DNA of 64,000 bases from CBDDBX01 sp965225955 (GTDB lineage Bacteria; Acidobacteriota; Aminicenantia; UBA2199): positions 26,226 to 90,225 of the forward strand of contig CBDDBX010000012.1 of assembly GCA_965225955.1 (NCBI GenBank). The letters run 5' to 3'. Every line of letters begins with the position of its first letter. Positions within the stretch are counted from its first letter, which is position 1. The notes beneath the pieces are model-generated. The model saw only the letters and a program-made list of their open reading frames with translations. It did not search any database and had not been told where the DNA came from. The position numbers and the translations under genes were made by a program. Positions 50,939 to 59,783 of this stretch are shown here, piece by piece.

Positions 50939-51379
50939 CTACAGAATTACAGCTTCGCCATCTTTACTCTGAATTTTTTCAAGAGCAGATTTTGAGAATT
51001 TGTGAGCGTGTACTTTTACTTTTCTTGTAAGTTCGCCATCTCCCAGTACTTTAATTCTGAGGTTCTTTTTGTTAATGATGTTTTTCTCCATAAGTACATC
51101 ATATGTCACTTCATCTACACCAAGTTTTTCAATGGTACCGATATTAATGATAGTGTACTCAACTCTGAAGATGTTGGTGAACCCTCGTTTTGGGATTCTT
51201 CTTACCAGAGGCATCTGACCACCTTCGAAACCACGTTTTCTGGAATAACCAGATCTTGATTTCTGACCGTTCATACCTCTGCCCGCAGTTTTACCCAGGC
51301 CTGAACCAGGACCACGACCAACTCTTTTTCTTTTTTTATTTGCTCCCTCTGCAGGTTTAAGATTCGCTAAGGATATCAT
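50939..51379 (-). CDS. rplO: 50S ribosomal protein L15
   Basis: 146 residues. Glycine/basic-rich N-terminal half (KKRKRVGRGPGSGLGKTAGRGMNGQKSRSG) and FEGGQMPLVRRIPKRGF are diagnostic. Overlaps rpmD by 4 nt. Confidence 0.97.
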   Translation of the reverse strand: MISLANLKPAEGANKKRKRVGRGPGSGLGKTAGRGMNGQKSRSGYSRKRGFEGGQMPLVRRIPKRGFTNIFRVEYTIINIGTIEKLGVDEVTYDVLMEKNIINKKNLRIKVLGDGELTRKVKVHAHKFSKSALEKIQSKDGEAVIL

Positions 51380-51585
51380 TTCTCAACCTCCGTAACTTCC
51401 AGCAGAAAATTAACTTTATTTATCATTCCCGCAATCTGTGGAGTTTTTGTCTGAACAACTTCTGAATTGAGCTTACCAAGTCCAAGACTCTTTACAACAG
51501 CTCTCTGTCTTTCAGTTCTTCCGATAACACTCTTAACGAGCTTGATTCTTACCTGCGGAAAAGTCTCCTTTTTTTCAGGACTCAT
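51376..51585 (-). CDS. rpmD: 50S ribosomal protein L30
   Basis: 69 residues: VRIKLVKSVIGRTERQRAVVKSLGLGKLNSEVVQ, the L30 signature. Overlaps S5 (4 nt) and L15 (4 nt), so coupled to both. L30 is absent in some phyla, so its presence is mildly informative. Confidence 0.95.
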   Translation of the reverse strand: MSPEKKETFPQVRIKLVKSVIGRTERQRAVVKSLGLGKLNSEVVQTKTPQIAGMINKVNFLLEVTEVEK

Positions 51586-52091
51586 GCTTCTTCTCCTGTA
51601 ATTCCTCTTTTAGCTTTAATTTCTTCTGGTCTTTTGATGTGCTTCAGACCATTGATAGTAGCTCTGGCAACAGTCAGGATATTCTTACTTCTGAGACTTT
51701 TTGTAAGAATGTTCTTAACTCCTGCAAGTTCCATGATGAATCTCACAGCACCACCGGCAATAACTCCGGTACCTGCAGAAGCTGGTCTCAGAATAACGTG
51801 ACCTGCGCCATATTTACCTTCTATATAGTAAGGAATAGTATCGTCGATTATTGGAACCTCAATGAGATTTTTCTTTGCATCTGCAACAGCTTTTTTGATA
51901 GCCAGGGGAACTTCACGGGCTTTACCTTTACCAAGGCCAACCTTTCCATTCTTGTCGCCAACGATTACTGCAGCGGAGAATCTCATATTCTTACCACCTT
52001 TAACAACCTTGGTTACCCTTCTAATTGAGATTACTTCTTCTTCAAATAGAACTTCGTTACTCTCTGCTTCACGATTTTTATATCTCATCAT
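51582..52091 (-). CDS. rpsE: 30S ribosomal protein S5
   Basis: 169 residues. Double-stranded RNA-binding-type N-terminal domain (ISIRRVTKVVKGGKNMRFSAAVIVGDKNGKVGLGKGKA) and C-terminal GAVRFIMELAGVKNILTKSLRSKN. The loop linked to spectinomycin sensitivity (VVKGGK) is of ordinary form. Confidence 0.97.
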   Translation of the reverse strand: MMRYKNREAESNEVLFEEEVISIRRVTKVVKGGKNMRFSAAVIVGDKNGKVGLGKGKAREVPLAIKKAVADAKKNLIEVPIIDDTIPYYIEGKYGAGHVILRPASAGTGVIAGGAVRFIMELAGVKNILTKSLRSKNILTVARATINGLKHIKRPEEIKAKRGITGEEA

Positions 52092-52097
52092 GTCTCC

Positions 52098-52472
52098 TTA
52101 CAATACGATACCATTTTCTCTGACAGAGTCAGCAAAAGCCTTAACTCTACCCACAAACGGGTAAACATTTCTGTCAAATACTACTGACTTCACATCAATT
52201 TTGCCAGCTCTTTCAGCGATAACCTTTCCAAGGAACTTTGCAGCTTCAGTATCTTTTGTACTTTTCAGCTCTTTGCTTACTTCCTTTTCAATAGTTGAAG
52301 CGCTTGCGATAACCTTGTGGTTAACATCATCAATTATCTGAGCGTACATGAACTTGTTACTTTTGAAGATGAAAAGTCTTGGTCTTTCAGGTGTACCGTT
52401 CAGCTTTTTACGTATTGTCTTTCTGATTCTGTTTTTTCTTCTATCTTTAATAACATACTTAGGTGTAATCAT
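52098..52472 (-). CDS. rplR: 50S ribosomal protein L18
   Basis: 124 residues: basic N-terminus (KDRRKNRIRKTIRKKLNGTPERPRLFIFKSNK) and VVFDRNVYPFVGRVKAFADSVRENGIVL at the end. Binds 5S rRNA. Normal length and place between L6 and S5. Confidence 0.97.
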   Translation of the reverse strand: MITPKYVIKDRRKNRIRKTIRKKLNGTPERPRLFIFKSNKFMYAQIIDDVNHKVIASASTIEKEVSKELKSTKDTEAAKFLGKVIAERAGKIDVKSVVFDRNVYPFVGRVKAFADSVRENGIVL

Positions 52473-52476
52473 TCTA

Positions 52477-53010
52477 TTATACTCCTGAAGCCTTTCTTAC
52501 TTTCTGTCTGAGATACTGACCTTCAATTCTGATTCCTTTCAGTTTGTAAGGTTCAACAGGTCTGATTCTCTGAATGTTGGCACAAACCTGACCCAGAAGA
52601 TGTTTGTCGTGTGAAAACAGTTCAAATGAACCAGGGTTTTCCTGTTTTGCAGTAACACCTTTTGGAAGTTTGAAGTTAACAGGGTGTGAGTAACCAACCT
52701 GCAGGTCAATTACATCGCCTTTTACTGCTGATCTCCAACCTTTACCAACGATAGTCAGTTTTTTGGAATAACCTTTAGTCAGGCCTTCAACTGCGTTTCT
52801 GATCAGTGCCCAAACGAGACCCTGGTTTGCACCATAAGTGTCGTTCTCTTTATTAACGTTGATGTTATTGCCTTCAACTTCTACAGTGATTCCTTTCTGA
52901 AGGGGAATAGTTAGTTCTCCTTTTGAACTTTTCAGGAATACTGAGTCAGCCTTAACTTCAACAGTTACTGCTTTATCAAATACAACTGGTTTAGTAGCTA
53001 ATCTGGACAT
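52477..53010 (-). CDS. rplF: 50S ribosomal protein L6
   Basis: 177 residues from the ATG at 53010, set by GGTAGGAGG just upstream; the in-frame start at 53025 would overlap S8. LVWALIRNAVEGLTKGYSKKLTIVGKGWR and GIRIEGQYLRQKVRKASGV are typical L6. Confidence 0.97.
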   Translation of the reverse strand: MSRLATKPVVFDKAVTVEVKADSVFLKSSKGELTIPLQKGITVEVEGNNINVNKENDTYGANQGLVWALIRNAVEGLTKGYSKKLTIVGKGWRSAVKGDVIDLQVGYSHPVNFKLPKGVTAKQENPGSFELFSHDKHLLGQVCANIQRIRPVEPYKLKGIRIEGQYLRQKVRKASGV

Positions 53011-53018
53011 ATTTCCTC

Positions 53019-53414
53019 CTACCAAACATTGAACAGAATTTCGCCACCGACATTTATGTCTTTAGCTTCTTTATCTGTCAGAAGTCCTTTTGATGTTGAA
53101 AGAACAGCAACACCATAACCACCCATAACAGCAGGAATTTCTTCAACTGAAGTATACTCTCTTTTACCTGGAGTAGAAATTCTTTTAATTCCTTCGATTG
53201 CATTTACTTTGTTCTCATCATATTTGAGAGTAACTTCAATCTGAGGGAATTCGCTGGTACTTACTGAGAAGTCAATTATATAACCTTCTTTCTTAAGAAC
53301 TTTTGCAATTTCATTTTTCATTTTTGAACTGGGAATGGTGACTTTCTTTTTTTCAGCCATTATCGCATTCCTGATTCTTGTTAACATATCTGCAATTGGA
53401 TCTGTGTGACTCAT
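53019..53414 (-). CDS. rpsH: 30S ribosomal protein S8
   Basis: 131 residues: MSHTDPIADMLTRIRNAIMA and the C-terminal block STSKGLLTDKEAKDINVGGEILFNVW. In Escherichia coli S8 represses the spc operon; a binding site was not searched for here. Confidence 0.97.
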   Translation of the reverse strand: MSHTDPIADMLTRIRNAIMAEKKKVTIPSSKMKNEIAKVLKKEGYIIDFSVSTSEFPQIEVTLKYDENKVNAIEGIKRISTPGKREYTSVEEIPAVMGGYGVAVLSTSKGLLTDKEAKDINVGGEILFNVW

Positions 53415-53423
53415 GTTCTCTCC

Positions 53424-53609
53424 TTACCAGGATGCTTTGGTAACACCTGGAATTTCTCCCTTCAGTGAAAGCTCACGGAAGCAAAGTCTGCACAGTTCAA
53501 ATTTTCTGTAAACAGATCTTGGTCTTCCACAAAGTCTGCAGCGGGTATTCGCTCTGACTCCAAACTTTTTTGGTTTAAGTGATTTAGCTATAGTAGATTT
53601 TTTTGCCAT
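53424..53609 (-). CDS. rpsN: 30S ribosomal protein S14, zinc-binding (type Z)
   Basis: 61 residues, the short form, with two CxxC pairs (RCRLCGRPRS ... LCRLCFRE) binding zinc and KSWRE-type end replaced by GVTKASW. The long cysteine-free S14 is not in the window. Confidence 0.96.
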   Translation of the reverse strand: MAKKSTIAKSLKPKKFGVRANTRCRLCGRPRSVYRKFELCRLCFRELSLKGEIPGVTKASW

Positions 53610-53620
53610 GCTGGTTTCTC

Positions 53621-54160
53621 CTAACTACTGAAAGGCATTCCAATCTGCCTCAACAGAGCCTCACCGGCTTTGTTGCTGGTTGCTGAAGTAACAATAGTGA
53701 TTGACATACCGCTTGTTCTGTCAACTTTGTTGTAGTCGATTTCAGGGAAAACGAGCTGATCTTTGACAGCAAAAGTGTAGTTTCCTGAACCGTCAAAAGA
53801 TTTCACAGGTACACCTCTGAAGTCTTTGATACGTGGCAGAACAACACTGATGATTCTATCCAGGAATTCATACATTCTGATTCCTCTCAGTGTAACACTT
53901 GCACCAATTGGCATCCCTTCTCTGAGACGGAAGTTCGCAATAGATTTCTTTGCTTTTCTTACAACTGGTTTCTGACCGGAAATGGTTGTCAGTTCCTGAA
54001 CCACTTTGTCCAGAATCTTTTTGTTCTGTACTGCTTCACCAACACCAGAGTTGATTACTACTTTTTCAACCCGGGGAACCTGCATAATATTTTCAAGTTC
54101 CAACTCTTCTTTGAGTTTGGCAACAATCTCATTTTTATACTTTTCTTGTAGTCTCGCCAT
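53621..54160 (-). CDS. rplE: 50S ribosomal protein L5
   Basis: 179 residues: NIMQVPRVEKVVINSGVGEA, RKAKKSIANFRLREGMPIGASVTLRG and MSITIVTSATSNKAGEALLRQIGMPF. Binds 5S rRNA with L18. Confidence 0.97.
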   Translation of the reverse strand: MARLQEKYKNEIVAKLKEELELENIMQVPRVEKVVINSGVGEAVQNKKILDKVVQELTTISGQKPVVRKAKKSIANFRLREGMPIGASVTLRGIRMYEFLDRIISVVLPRIKDFRGVPVKSFDGSGNYTFAVKDQLVFPEIDYNKVDRTSGMSITIVTSATSNKAGEALLRQIGMPFSS

Positions 54161-54171
54161 TCTCAGTTCTC

Positions 54172-54501
54172 CTAGTCAATAACCTTACCAGTTTTTTTAC
54201 TGATACGAACTTTCTTTCCGTTCTCGAATTTATATCCGATACGAACTCCCTGCTCTGCATTTGCATCATAGAACATAACACTTGCAATTGGCAGTGAGCC
54301 TTCTTTCTCAACGATTCCACCCTGAATGTTTTTCTGAGGGTTGGGGCGAACATACTCTTTAACCATGTTAATGCCTTCAACAAATACTCTCTTTTTATCA
54401 GGAGTGAAGTTTATGATTTTTCCGATTTTGCCTTTGCAGGTTTTTTTACCTTTTCTGACAATTACGGAATCGCCTTTTTTTAATTTACACTTAGTAGCCA
54501 T
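54172..54501 (-). CDS. rplX: 50S ribosomal protein L24
   Basis: 109 residues with the KOW motif at the N-terminus (KKGDSVIVRKGKKTCKGKIGKII) and the C-terminal PIASVMFYD block. Starts immediately after the L14 stop. Confidence 0.97.
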   Translation of the reverse strand: MATKCKLKKGDSVIVRKGKKTCKGKIGKIINFTPDKKRVFVEGINMVKEYVRPNPQKNIQGGIVEKEGSLPIASVMFYDANAEQGVRIGYKFENGKKVRISKKTGKVID

Positions 54502-54870
54502 TTAGATTACCTCCGGCGCAAGAGAAACGATTTTCATAAATCTTTTTTCTCTCAGCTCTCTGGAAACCGGACCGAAAACACGGGTTCCAACAGGTTCGTT
54601 ATCCTTATTGATAATAACAGCAGCGTTATCTGAGAATCTGATGTAAGAACCATCTTTACGTCTTACTTCCTTTCTTGTTCTCACGATAACAGCTCTGACA
54701 ACTTCACCTTTTTTGATCTTTGCATTAGGTTCAGCTGCTTTAACTGTTCCAACAAACACATCACCAGTATAAGCGATTTTGCCTACGCCACCACCAAGTG
54801 CACGAATGAACATAATCTCTTTAGCACCTGAGTTATCAGCCACTTTGAGGCGTGTCTGCATCTGGATCAT
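54502..54870 (-). CDS. rplN: 50S ribosomal protein L14
   Basis: 122 residues: MIQMQTRLKVADNSGAKEIM, VRAVIVRTRKEVRRKDGSYIRFSDNAAVIIN and FGPVSRELREKRFMKIVSLAPEVI. Overlaps the S17 stop by 4 nt. Confidence 0.97.
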   Translation of the reverse strand: MIQMQTRLKVADNSGAKEIMFIRALGGGVGKIAYTGDVFVGTVKAAEPNAKIKKGEVVRAVIVRTRKEVRRKDGSYIRFSDNAAVIINKDNEPVGTRVFGPVSRELREKRFMKIVSLAPEVI

Positions 54871-55145
54871 TTGGTCACCTCTTTAACAGGAGCCTTTGAA
54901 ATAACTTCAATCAGGTTCCATCTCTTAAGTTTACTTAATGGACGAACAAGTTTGATTTTAACCACATCACCAGGATTACACTGGTTTGTTTCGTCGTGTG
55001 CCAAATATTTTTTCTTTTTTCTAACGATCTTTTTATAAACCGGATGACGGAATATTCTTTCAACATTTACAGATATAGTCTTATCCGCTTTAGATGAAGC
55101 AACAATTCCTGTCAGAATAATGCTTACGCTTTTCTTTTCTTCCAT
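54867..55145 (-). CDS. rpsQ: 30S ribosomal protein S17
   Basis: 92 residues: LTGIVASSKADKTISVNVERIFRHPVYKKIVRKKKKYLAHDE and CNPGDVVKIKLVRPLSKLKRW. An OB-fold 16S rRNA-binding protein. Confidence 0.97.
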   Translation of the reverse strand: MEEKKSVSIILTGIVASSKADKTISVNVERIFRHPVYKKIVRKKKKYLAHDETNQCNPGDVVKIKLVRPLSKLKRWNLIEVISKAPVKEVTK

Positions 55146-55146
55146 T

Positions 55147-55335
55147 TTAAGCCCTCTTCTCTGTTAATACTGTCAAAATTCTGGCTATATCTTTCTTTGT
55201 TTCTCTAAGAGCCTGTGGATTTTCAATCTGACCAAGAGATTTCTGCATTCTCTGTCTGAATGCTTTATCTCTCAGTTCAGTCAGCTTACCCTGAAGCTCT
55301 TCAACTGAAAGTTCTCTAATTTCTTTTGCTTTCAT
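55147..55335 (-). CDS. rpmC: 50S ribosomal protein L29
   Basis: 62 residues, two-helix protein: MKAKEIRELSVEELQGKLTELRDKAFRQR and NPQALRETKKDIARILTVL. Sits at the tunnel exit near L23. Confidence 0.96.
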   Translation of the reverse strand: MKAKEIRELSVEELQGKLTELRDKAFRQRMQKSLGQIENPQALRETKKDIARILTVLTEKRA

Positions 55336-55345
55336 AGTCTAACTC

Positions 55346-55756
55346 CTACTTTTCCCTCTTTATGAAACGTGTCTTAATGGGAAATTTTCTCTGAGCAAGT
55401 CTCATAGCTTCTTTTGCTACATCTTCAGCTACACCTTCGAGTTCATACATGATCTTGCCCTTTTTAACAACGTCTACCCAGAAATCAGGATCCCCTTTAC
55501 CCTTACCCATTCTTACTTCAACAGGTTTGGATGATACAGGTTTGTATGGGAAAAGTCTTATCCAGAGTTTACCACCTCTTTTGATATAACGGTTAATCGC
55601 AATACGACCGGCTTCAATCTGTCTGGAGTTAATCCAGCAGTTTTCCATAGCCTGCAGACCGTAATCACCAAATTCGAGAGTATTACCTTTAGTCGCTTTA
55701 CCTTTTCTTTTTCCGCGGAAAACTTTTCTATGTTTAACTTTTGATGGCATTAACAT
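55346..55756 (-). CDS. rplP: 50S ribosomal protein L16
   Basis: 136 residues; the ATG at 55756 has GGAG at the better spacing, an ATG two codons on is possible. HRKVFRGKRKGKATKGNTLEFGDYGLQAM and RMGKGKGDPDFWVDVVKKGKIMYE are diagnostic. Confidence 0.97.
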   Translation of the reverse strand: MLMPSKVKHRKVFRGKRKGKATKGNTLEFGDYGLQAMENCWINSRQIEAGRIAINRYIKRGGKLWIRLFPYKPVSSKPVEVRMGKGKGDPDFWVDVVKKGKIMYELEGVAEDVAKEAMRLAQRKFPIKTRFIKREK

Positions 55757-55758
55757 TG

Positions 55759-56442
55759 TTATTCTCCTTTTTCAGTCAGCTCAAGTTCAGGTTTTTTGTA
55801 ACGCTCTTTCAGTTTGTCCTGAGCATAGATCCATACTTTAATACCGATCTGACCATATTCAGTCTGCGCTTCTGCCAGTCCGTAGTCGATGTCGGCTTTA
55901 AGAGTCTGGAGAGGAAGTTTACCAACGAGGTACCATTCAGCTCTCGCAATTTCAGCACCACCAAGTCTGCCTGCAACTCTGATTTTCATACCGATAGCAC
56001 CAGCTCTCAGTGATGAATCAACAGCTTTTCTCATTGCTCTTCTGAAAGAGATTCTTCTTTCCAGCTGATAAGCAACGCCTTCTGCAACAAGCTGAGCAAC
56101 CAGTTCTGGGTATTTGATTTCGATTACGTCAACAAGAATCTTGTCAACAGGACGACCAGCAAGTCTGCTGATGTACTTTTTCATCTGTTTGATACCTGAA
56201 CCACCTTTACCAATAATGATACCGGGTCTTGCTGTGTTAATCTGAACTCTGAGAGTATCTGAGATTCTCTTGATTTCAATTGAAGAAACGCCGGCATGTT
56301 TATATTTCTTTTTCAGTTCTTTTCTGATTACCAGGTCAGAATGGAGGTTTTCAACGTAGTTTCTACCTCTGCCATACCAAAGTGACAGCCAACCTTTATT
56401 GAATCCTAACCTGAAACCGTATGGATGTGTTTTCTGTCCCAT
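55759..56442 (-). CDS. rpsC: 30S ribosomal protein S3
   Basis: 227 residues. KH-type RNA-binding motif IIIGKGGSGIKQMKKYISRL and the C-terminal domain (RRAMRKAVDSSLRAGAIGMKIRVAGRLGGAEIARAEWY). Start overlaps the L22 stop by one base. Confidence 0.97.
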   Translation of the reverse strand: MGQKTHPYGFRLGFNKGWLSLWYGRGRNYVENLHSDLVIRKELKKKYKHAGVSSIEIKRISDTLRVQINTARPGIIIGKGGSGIKQMKKYISRLAGRPVDKILVDVIEIKYPELVAQLVAEGVAYQLERRISFRRAMRKAVDSSLRAGAIGMKIRVAGRLGGAEIARAEWYLVGKLPLQTLKADIDYGLAEAQTEYGQIGIKVWIYAQDKLKERYKKPELELTEKGE

Positions 56443-56795
56443 TATTTCTCCTCTCTTTCATTCAAATAAATTGTTACATGGGAATAAGCCTTGAGAATTC
56501 TAACGCCTCTTCCTCTGGGAGCAGCGCGAAATCTCTTCAGATACGGTGCTTTGTCTATATAAATCTCAGAGATATACAGATTATCTACATCCACACCTGG
56601 ATGCTTTACCTGTGCATTTGCAATTGCAGAATTCAGAACTTTTGAGATGATGCCTGCTGCTTTCTTCTTACTTGAAAAGTTAAGAATAGTAAGAGCTTCA
56701 CCTGCATCCTTACCACGAACAAGATCAGCGACCAGTCTGCTTTTCTGCGGAGCAATCTTTACGTATTTTCCTTTAGCTACAGCTAAGTGACTCAT
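56442..56795 (-). CDS. rplV: 50S ribosomal protein L22
   Basis: 117 residues: APQKSRLVADLVRGKDAGEALTILNFSSKK and the beta-hairpin region FRAAPRGRGVRILKAYSHVTIYL that lines the exit tunnel. Confidence 0.97.
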   Translation of the reverse strand: MSHLAVAKGKYVKIAPQKSRLVADLVRGKDAGEALTILNFSSKKKAAGIISKVLNSAIANAQVKHPGVDVDNLYISEIYIDKAPYLKRFRAAPRGRGVRILKAYSHVTIYLNEREEK

Positions 56796-56803
56796 GTTGC
56801 CTC

Positions 56804-57070
56804 CTACTTCTTCCCTTTGGCGTGGCCTTTATATGTTCTTGTTTCAGCAAATTCGCCTAATTTGTAGCCAACCATATTTTCAGTTACAAAAACAGGGATG
56901 AATTTTTTTCCGTTGTGAACTGCAAAAGTCAGGCCAACCATTTCAGGTACAACTGTTGAACTCCTTGCCCAGGTTTTAATTACATCTCTCTTTTTGCTGT
57001 TTTTTGATTCCAAAACTTTCTTAAAAAGTTTTTCACTGATATATACACCTTTTTTAATTGAGCGTGCCAT
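56804..57070 (-). CDS. rpsS: 30S ribosomal protein S19
   Basis: 88 residues: MARSIKKGVYISEKLFKKV, KTWARSSTVVPEMVGLTFAVHNGKKFIPVFVTENMVGYKLGEFAETRTYKGH. Standard S19, between L2 and L22. Confidence 0.97.
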   Translation of the reverse strand: MARSIKKGVYISEKLFKKVLESKNSKKRDVIKTWARSSTVVPEMVGLTFAVHNGKKFIPVFVTENMVGYKLGEFAETRTYKGHAKGKK

Positions 57071-57073
57071 CTA

Positions 57074-57898
57074 TTACTTTCTCCTCTTGACGATGAATTT
57101 CTGGGTTCTCTTGTTCTTCCTTGTTTTGTAACCCTTAGTTGGTTTACCCCAAGGAGTAACAGGAATTCTACCACCCTTTGTTTTACCTTCACCACCACCG
57201 TGTGGATGATCAATCGGGTTCATAACAGTACCACGAACATGAGGTCTCTTACCAAGCCATCTTGATTTACCAGCTTTACCAACTTTGATATTACTGTGTT
57301 CAGGATTACTCAGCTGACCGATAGTAGCTCTGCATTCGATGCTGATTTTTCTCAGCTCACCTGAAGGCATCTTAACAAGGGCATAACGTCCTTCTTTAGC
57401 CATAAGAGTTGCAAAAGAACCAGCAGATCTCGCAATCTGACCACCTTTACCTCTCTGGAACTCGATGTTGTGAATAATAGTACCAACAGGGATGTTCCTG
57501 ATAAGAAGTGCATTTCCTGGAACGATTTCAGCTTCTCTGTCAGTTGAGATAATTCTATCGCCAACTTTTACACCAAGAGGAGCAAGAACGTATCTTCTTT
57601 CGCCATCTTCATACTTTACAAGAGAAATTCTTGTTGTTCTGTTAGGATCATATTCGATGGTTTCAATGTAACCGGGAATATCATACTTATTTCTCTTGAA
57701 ATCAATTATTCTGTATTTTCTTTTGTGACCGCCGCCTCTGAATCTGATGGTAATACGACCGTAGCTGTTTCTACCACCTGATTTCTTCAGAGAAGTCAGA
57801 AGTTTCTTATATGGTCTGTCTGTGGTCAGTTCGTCAAATGTAAATCCGGTTTTTCCTCTCTGTCCCGGAGTAACGGGTTTAAATACCTTTATGCCCAT
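57074..57898 (-). CDS. rplB: 50S ribosomal protein L2
   Basis: 274 residues. RNA-binding domain and the conserved C-terminal block GTVMNPIDHPHGGGEGKTKGGRIPVTPWGKPT containing the peptidyl-transferase-proximal His. One-base overlap with L23. Confidence 0.98.
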   Translation of the reverse strand: MGIKVFKPVTPGQRGKTGFTFDELTTDRPYKKLLTSLKKSGGRNSYGRITIRFRGGGHKRKYRIIDFKRNKYDIPGYIETIEYDPNRTTRISLVKYEDGERRYVLAPLGVKVGDRIISTDREAEIVPGNALLIRNIPVGTIIHNIEFQRGKGGQIARSAGSFATLMAKEGRYALVKMPSGELRKISIECRATIGQLSNPEHSNIKVGKAGKSRWLGKRPHVRGTVMNPIDHPHGGGEGKTKGGRIPVTPWGKPTKGYKTRKNKRTQKFIVKRRK

Positions 57899-58194
57899 TA
57901 TACCACCTCGAAGTACTCAATCATCTTAGCATCTTTAGCAAGCTTGATATAAGCTTTTTTCCATGATGCTCTGCGTCCGACGTATCTTCCCTGTCTCTTT
58001 TCCTTTCCCTGGAAGTTGAGAATGTTAACAGCTGCAACTTCAGTTTTGAAAAGTGTTTCTACAGCATTTTTAACCATGATCTTATTTGCTTTAGGATGAA
58101 CCTTGAAGCAGAGAACGCGCTCTTTATCTTTAAGATCAGTTGATTTTTCTGTTACACAGGGAGCCAGTATAATATCTGTCATTTCCAGTTTCAT
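57898..58194 (-). CDS. rplW: 50S ribosomal protein L23
   Basis: 98 residues: LAPCVTEKSTDLKDKERVLCFKVHPKANKIMVKNAVETLFKTEVAAVNIL. Exit-tunnel protein that docks trigger factor. Overlaps rplD by 4 nt. Confidence 0.96.
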   Translation of the reverse strand: MKLEMTDIILAPCVTEKSTDLKDKERVLCFKVHPKANKIMVKNAVETLFKTEVAAVNILNFQGKEKRQGRYVGRRASWKKAYIKLAKDAKMIEYFEVV

Positions 58195-58817
58195 TTCAGT
58201 ACCTCTACAATTTTATTTACTGCTTCCACTGAGAAGATAATACGTGAGTATTTCAGTGAATCGTAAACATTCAGCTCTGAAGCATCGATGGCTTTGATGT
58301 TTGGCAGATTTCTTGTTGAAAGAATCAGCTCATTGTTTTCTCTGCTATCAACGATCAGTACTTTTTCATCAGCAATGTTGAGTTTTTTCAGAACAGCAAC
58401 GGTATCTTTTGTACGAATTGAAGTTACAGTGAACTTATCGATGAAACCGAGCATGTCATGACGTACTTTGTCTGAAAGAATAGATTTGAGAGCATTTCTT
58501 CTTGCCTTTTTAGGCATGTTGTAAGAGTAGTCTCTTGGCTGAGGACCAAATGTAGTACCACCACTTCTCCACAGAGGAGATCTTACAGAACCCATTCTGG
58601 CTCTACCGGTACCTTTCTGTTTCCACAGTTTTTTACCACTACCTGCAACTTTACCTCTGGTTTTAGTACAGGCAGTTCCGGATCTCTGATTTGCTCTGAA
58701 GTTTTTAACAGCCTCATAAATAAGGTGTTCTTTCAGAGGATAATCAAAAATTGTTTCAGGAAGTTCGATTTCACTGACTTCCTTATTTTCTATATCTCTA
58801 ACCTTGAACTTTAACAT
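58191..58817 (-). CDS. rplD: 50S ribosomal protein L4
   Basis: 208 residues: RSGTACTKTRGKVAGSGKKLWKQKGTGRARMGSVRSPLWRSGGTTFGP, the basic loop reaching the exit tunnel. In Escherichia coli L4 is the autoregulator of the S10 operon. Confidence 0.97.
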   Translation of the reverse strand: MLKFKVRDIENKEVSEIELPETIFDYPLKEHLIYEAVKNFRANQRSGTACTKTRGKVAGSGKKLWKQKGTGRARMGSVRSPLWRSGGTTFGPQPRDYSYNMPKKARRNALKSILSDKVRHDMLGFIDKFTVTSIRTKDTVAVLKKLNIADEKVLIVDSRENNELILSTRNLPNIKAIDASELNVYDSLKYSRIIFSVEAVNKIVEVLK

Positions 58818-58819
58818 TA

Positions 58820-59452
58820 TTATCTCCTTTTAAAGGAATCTTTCAGAATGAAAACGTAGTTACCGTTGAATCCAGGTACAGCACCTTTAACGAGAATGAG
58901 GTTATTTTCATTATCGATTTTAACAACGTCAAGACCTTTAACAGTTCTTCTTTTACCACCCATTCTACCAGGCATTTTCTTACCTTTGATTACTTCACCA
59001 GGATATGCGCACATACCGGTTGAACCAGGTCTTCTGTGGAACATTGAACCGTGTGATTTTCTACCACCGGCAAAATTCCATCTCTTAACAACACCCTGAA
59101 AACCTTTACCTTTAGTGGTTCCAATAACATTAACTGTTTCGTTCTCTTCGAACATATCAACTTTGAAACTGTCACCAACATTTACTTTACCAACTTCAGC
59201 GAAGAACTCTTTGGTTACTTTCGCAGGAGGTACGTTAGCTTTTTCAAAGTGGCCTTTCATAGGCTTGTTTACATTCTTAACTTTCTTATCTTCAACAAGA
59301 CCCAGCTGAATCTTTTCAAGAGTTTCACTGTACTCTTTTTTCTGAACTGCCAGACATGGACCTGCTTTTATGATTGTTACAGGAACAACTCTACCTTCAT
59401 CAGTGAAGATCTGAGTCATACCCATCTTTTTTCCTATTAATCCTTGCATCAT
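58820..59452 (-). CDS. rplC: 50S ribosomal protein L3
   Basis: 210 residues, starting with tandem ATG codons after GAGGAAGG. LIGKKMGMTQIFTDEGRVVPVTII and the extended loop GVVKRWNFAGGRKSHGSMFHRRPGSTG are diagnostic. Confidence 0.97.
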   Translation of the reverse strand: MMQGLIGKKMGMTQIFTDEGRVVPVTIIKAGPCLAVQKKEYSETLEKIQLGLVEDKKVKNVNKPMKGHFEKANVPPAKVTKEFFAEVGKVNVGDSFKVDMFEENETVNVIGTTKGKGFQGVVKRWNFAGGRKSHGSMFHRRPGSTGMCAYPGEVIKGKKMPGRMGGKRRTVKGLDVVKIDNENNLILVKGAVPGFNGNYVFILKDSFKRR

Positions 59453-59463
59453 TTTGCCTTCCT

Positions 59464-59772
59464 CTAGTTGGATTTAACTTCTACCTCTACTCCAGCAGGC
59501 AGATCCATTTTCTTAAGTTCCGCAATAGTATCATCGTTATGATCGATAATCTCTACGAGTCTGGAGTGAGTTCTTCTTTCAAAATGCTCACGGGATTTTT
59601 TATTAACATGAGGTGATCTCAGAACACAAAATCTTTCGATCTTCGTTGGAATGGGGATAGGACCGGCAACTCTTGCACCAGTTCTCTTTGCTTTTGCAAC
59701 TATTTCCGCTGAAGACTTATCAAGAATTCTGCTGTCAAAAGATTTCAGTTTAATTCTAATTTTAGTATTCAT
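59464..59772 (-). CDS. rpsJ: 30S ribosomal protein S10
   Basis: 102 residues: KIRIKLKSFDSRILDKSSAEIVAKAKRTGARVAGPIPIPTKIERFCVLRSPHVNKKSREHFE. S10 also acts as NusE in antitermination. Directly follows tuf with an 11-nt gap. Confidence 0.97.
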   Translation of the reverse strand: MNTKIRIKLKSFDSRILDKSSAEIVAKAKRTGARVAGPIPIPTKIERFCVLRSPHVNKKSREHFERRTHSRLVEIIDHNDDTIAELKKMDLPAGVEVEVKSN

Positions 59773-59783
59773 TTTATTTTATC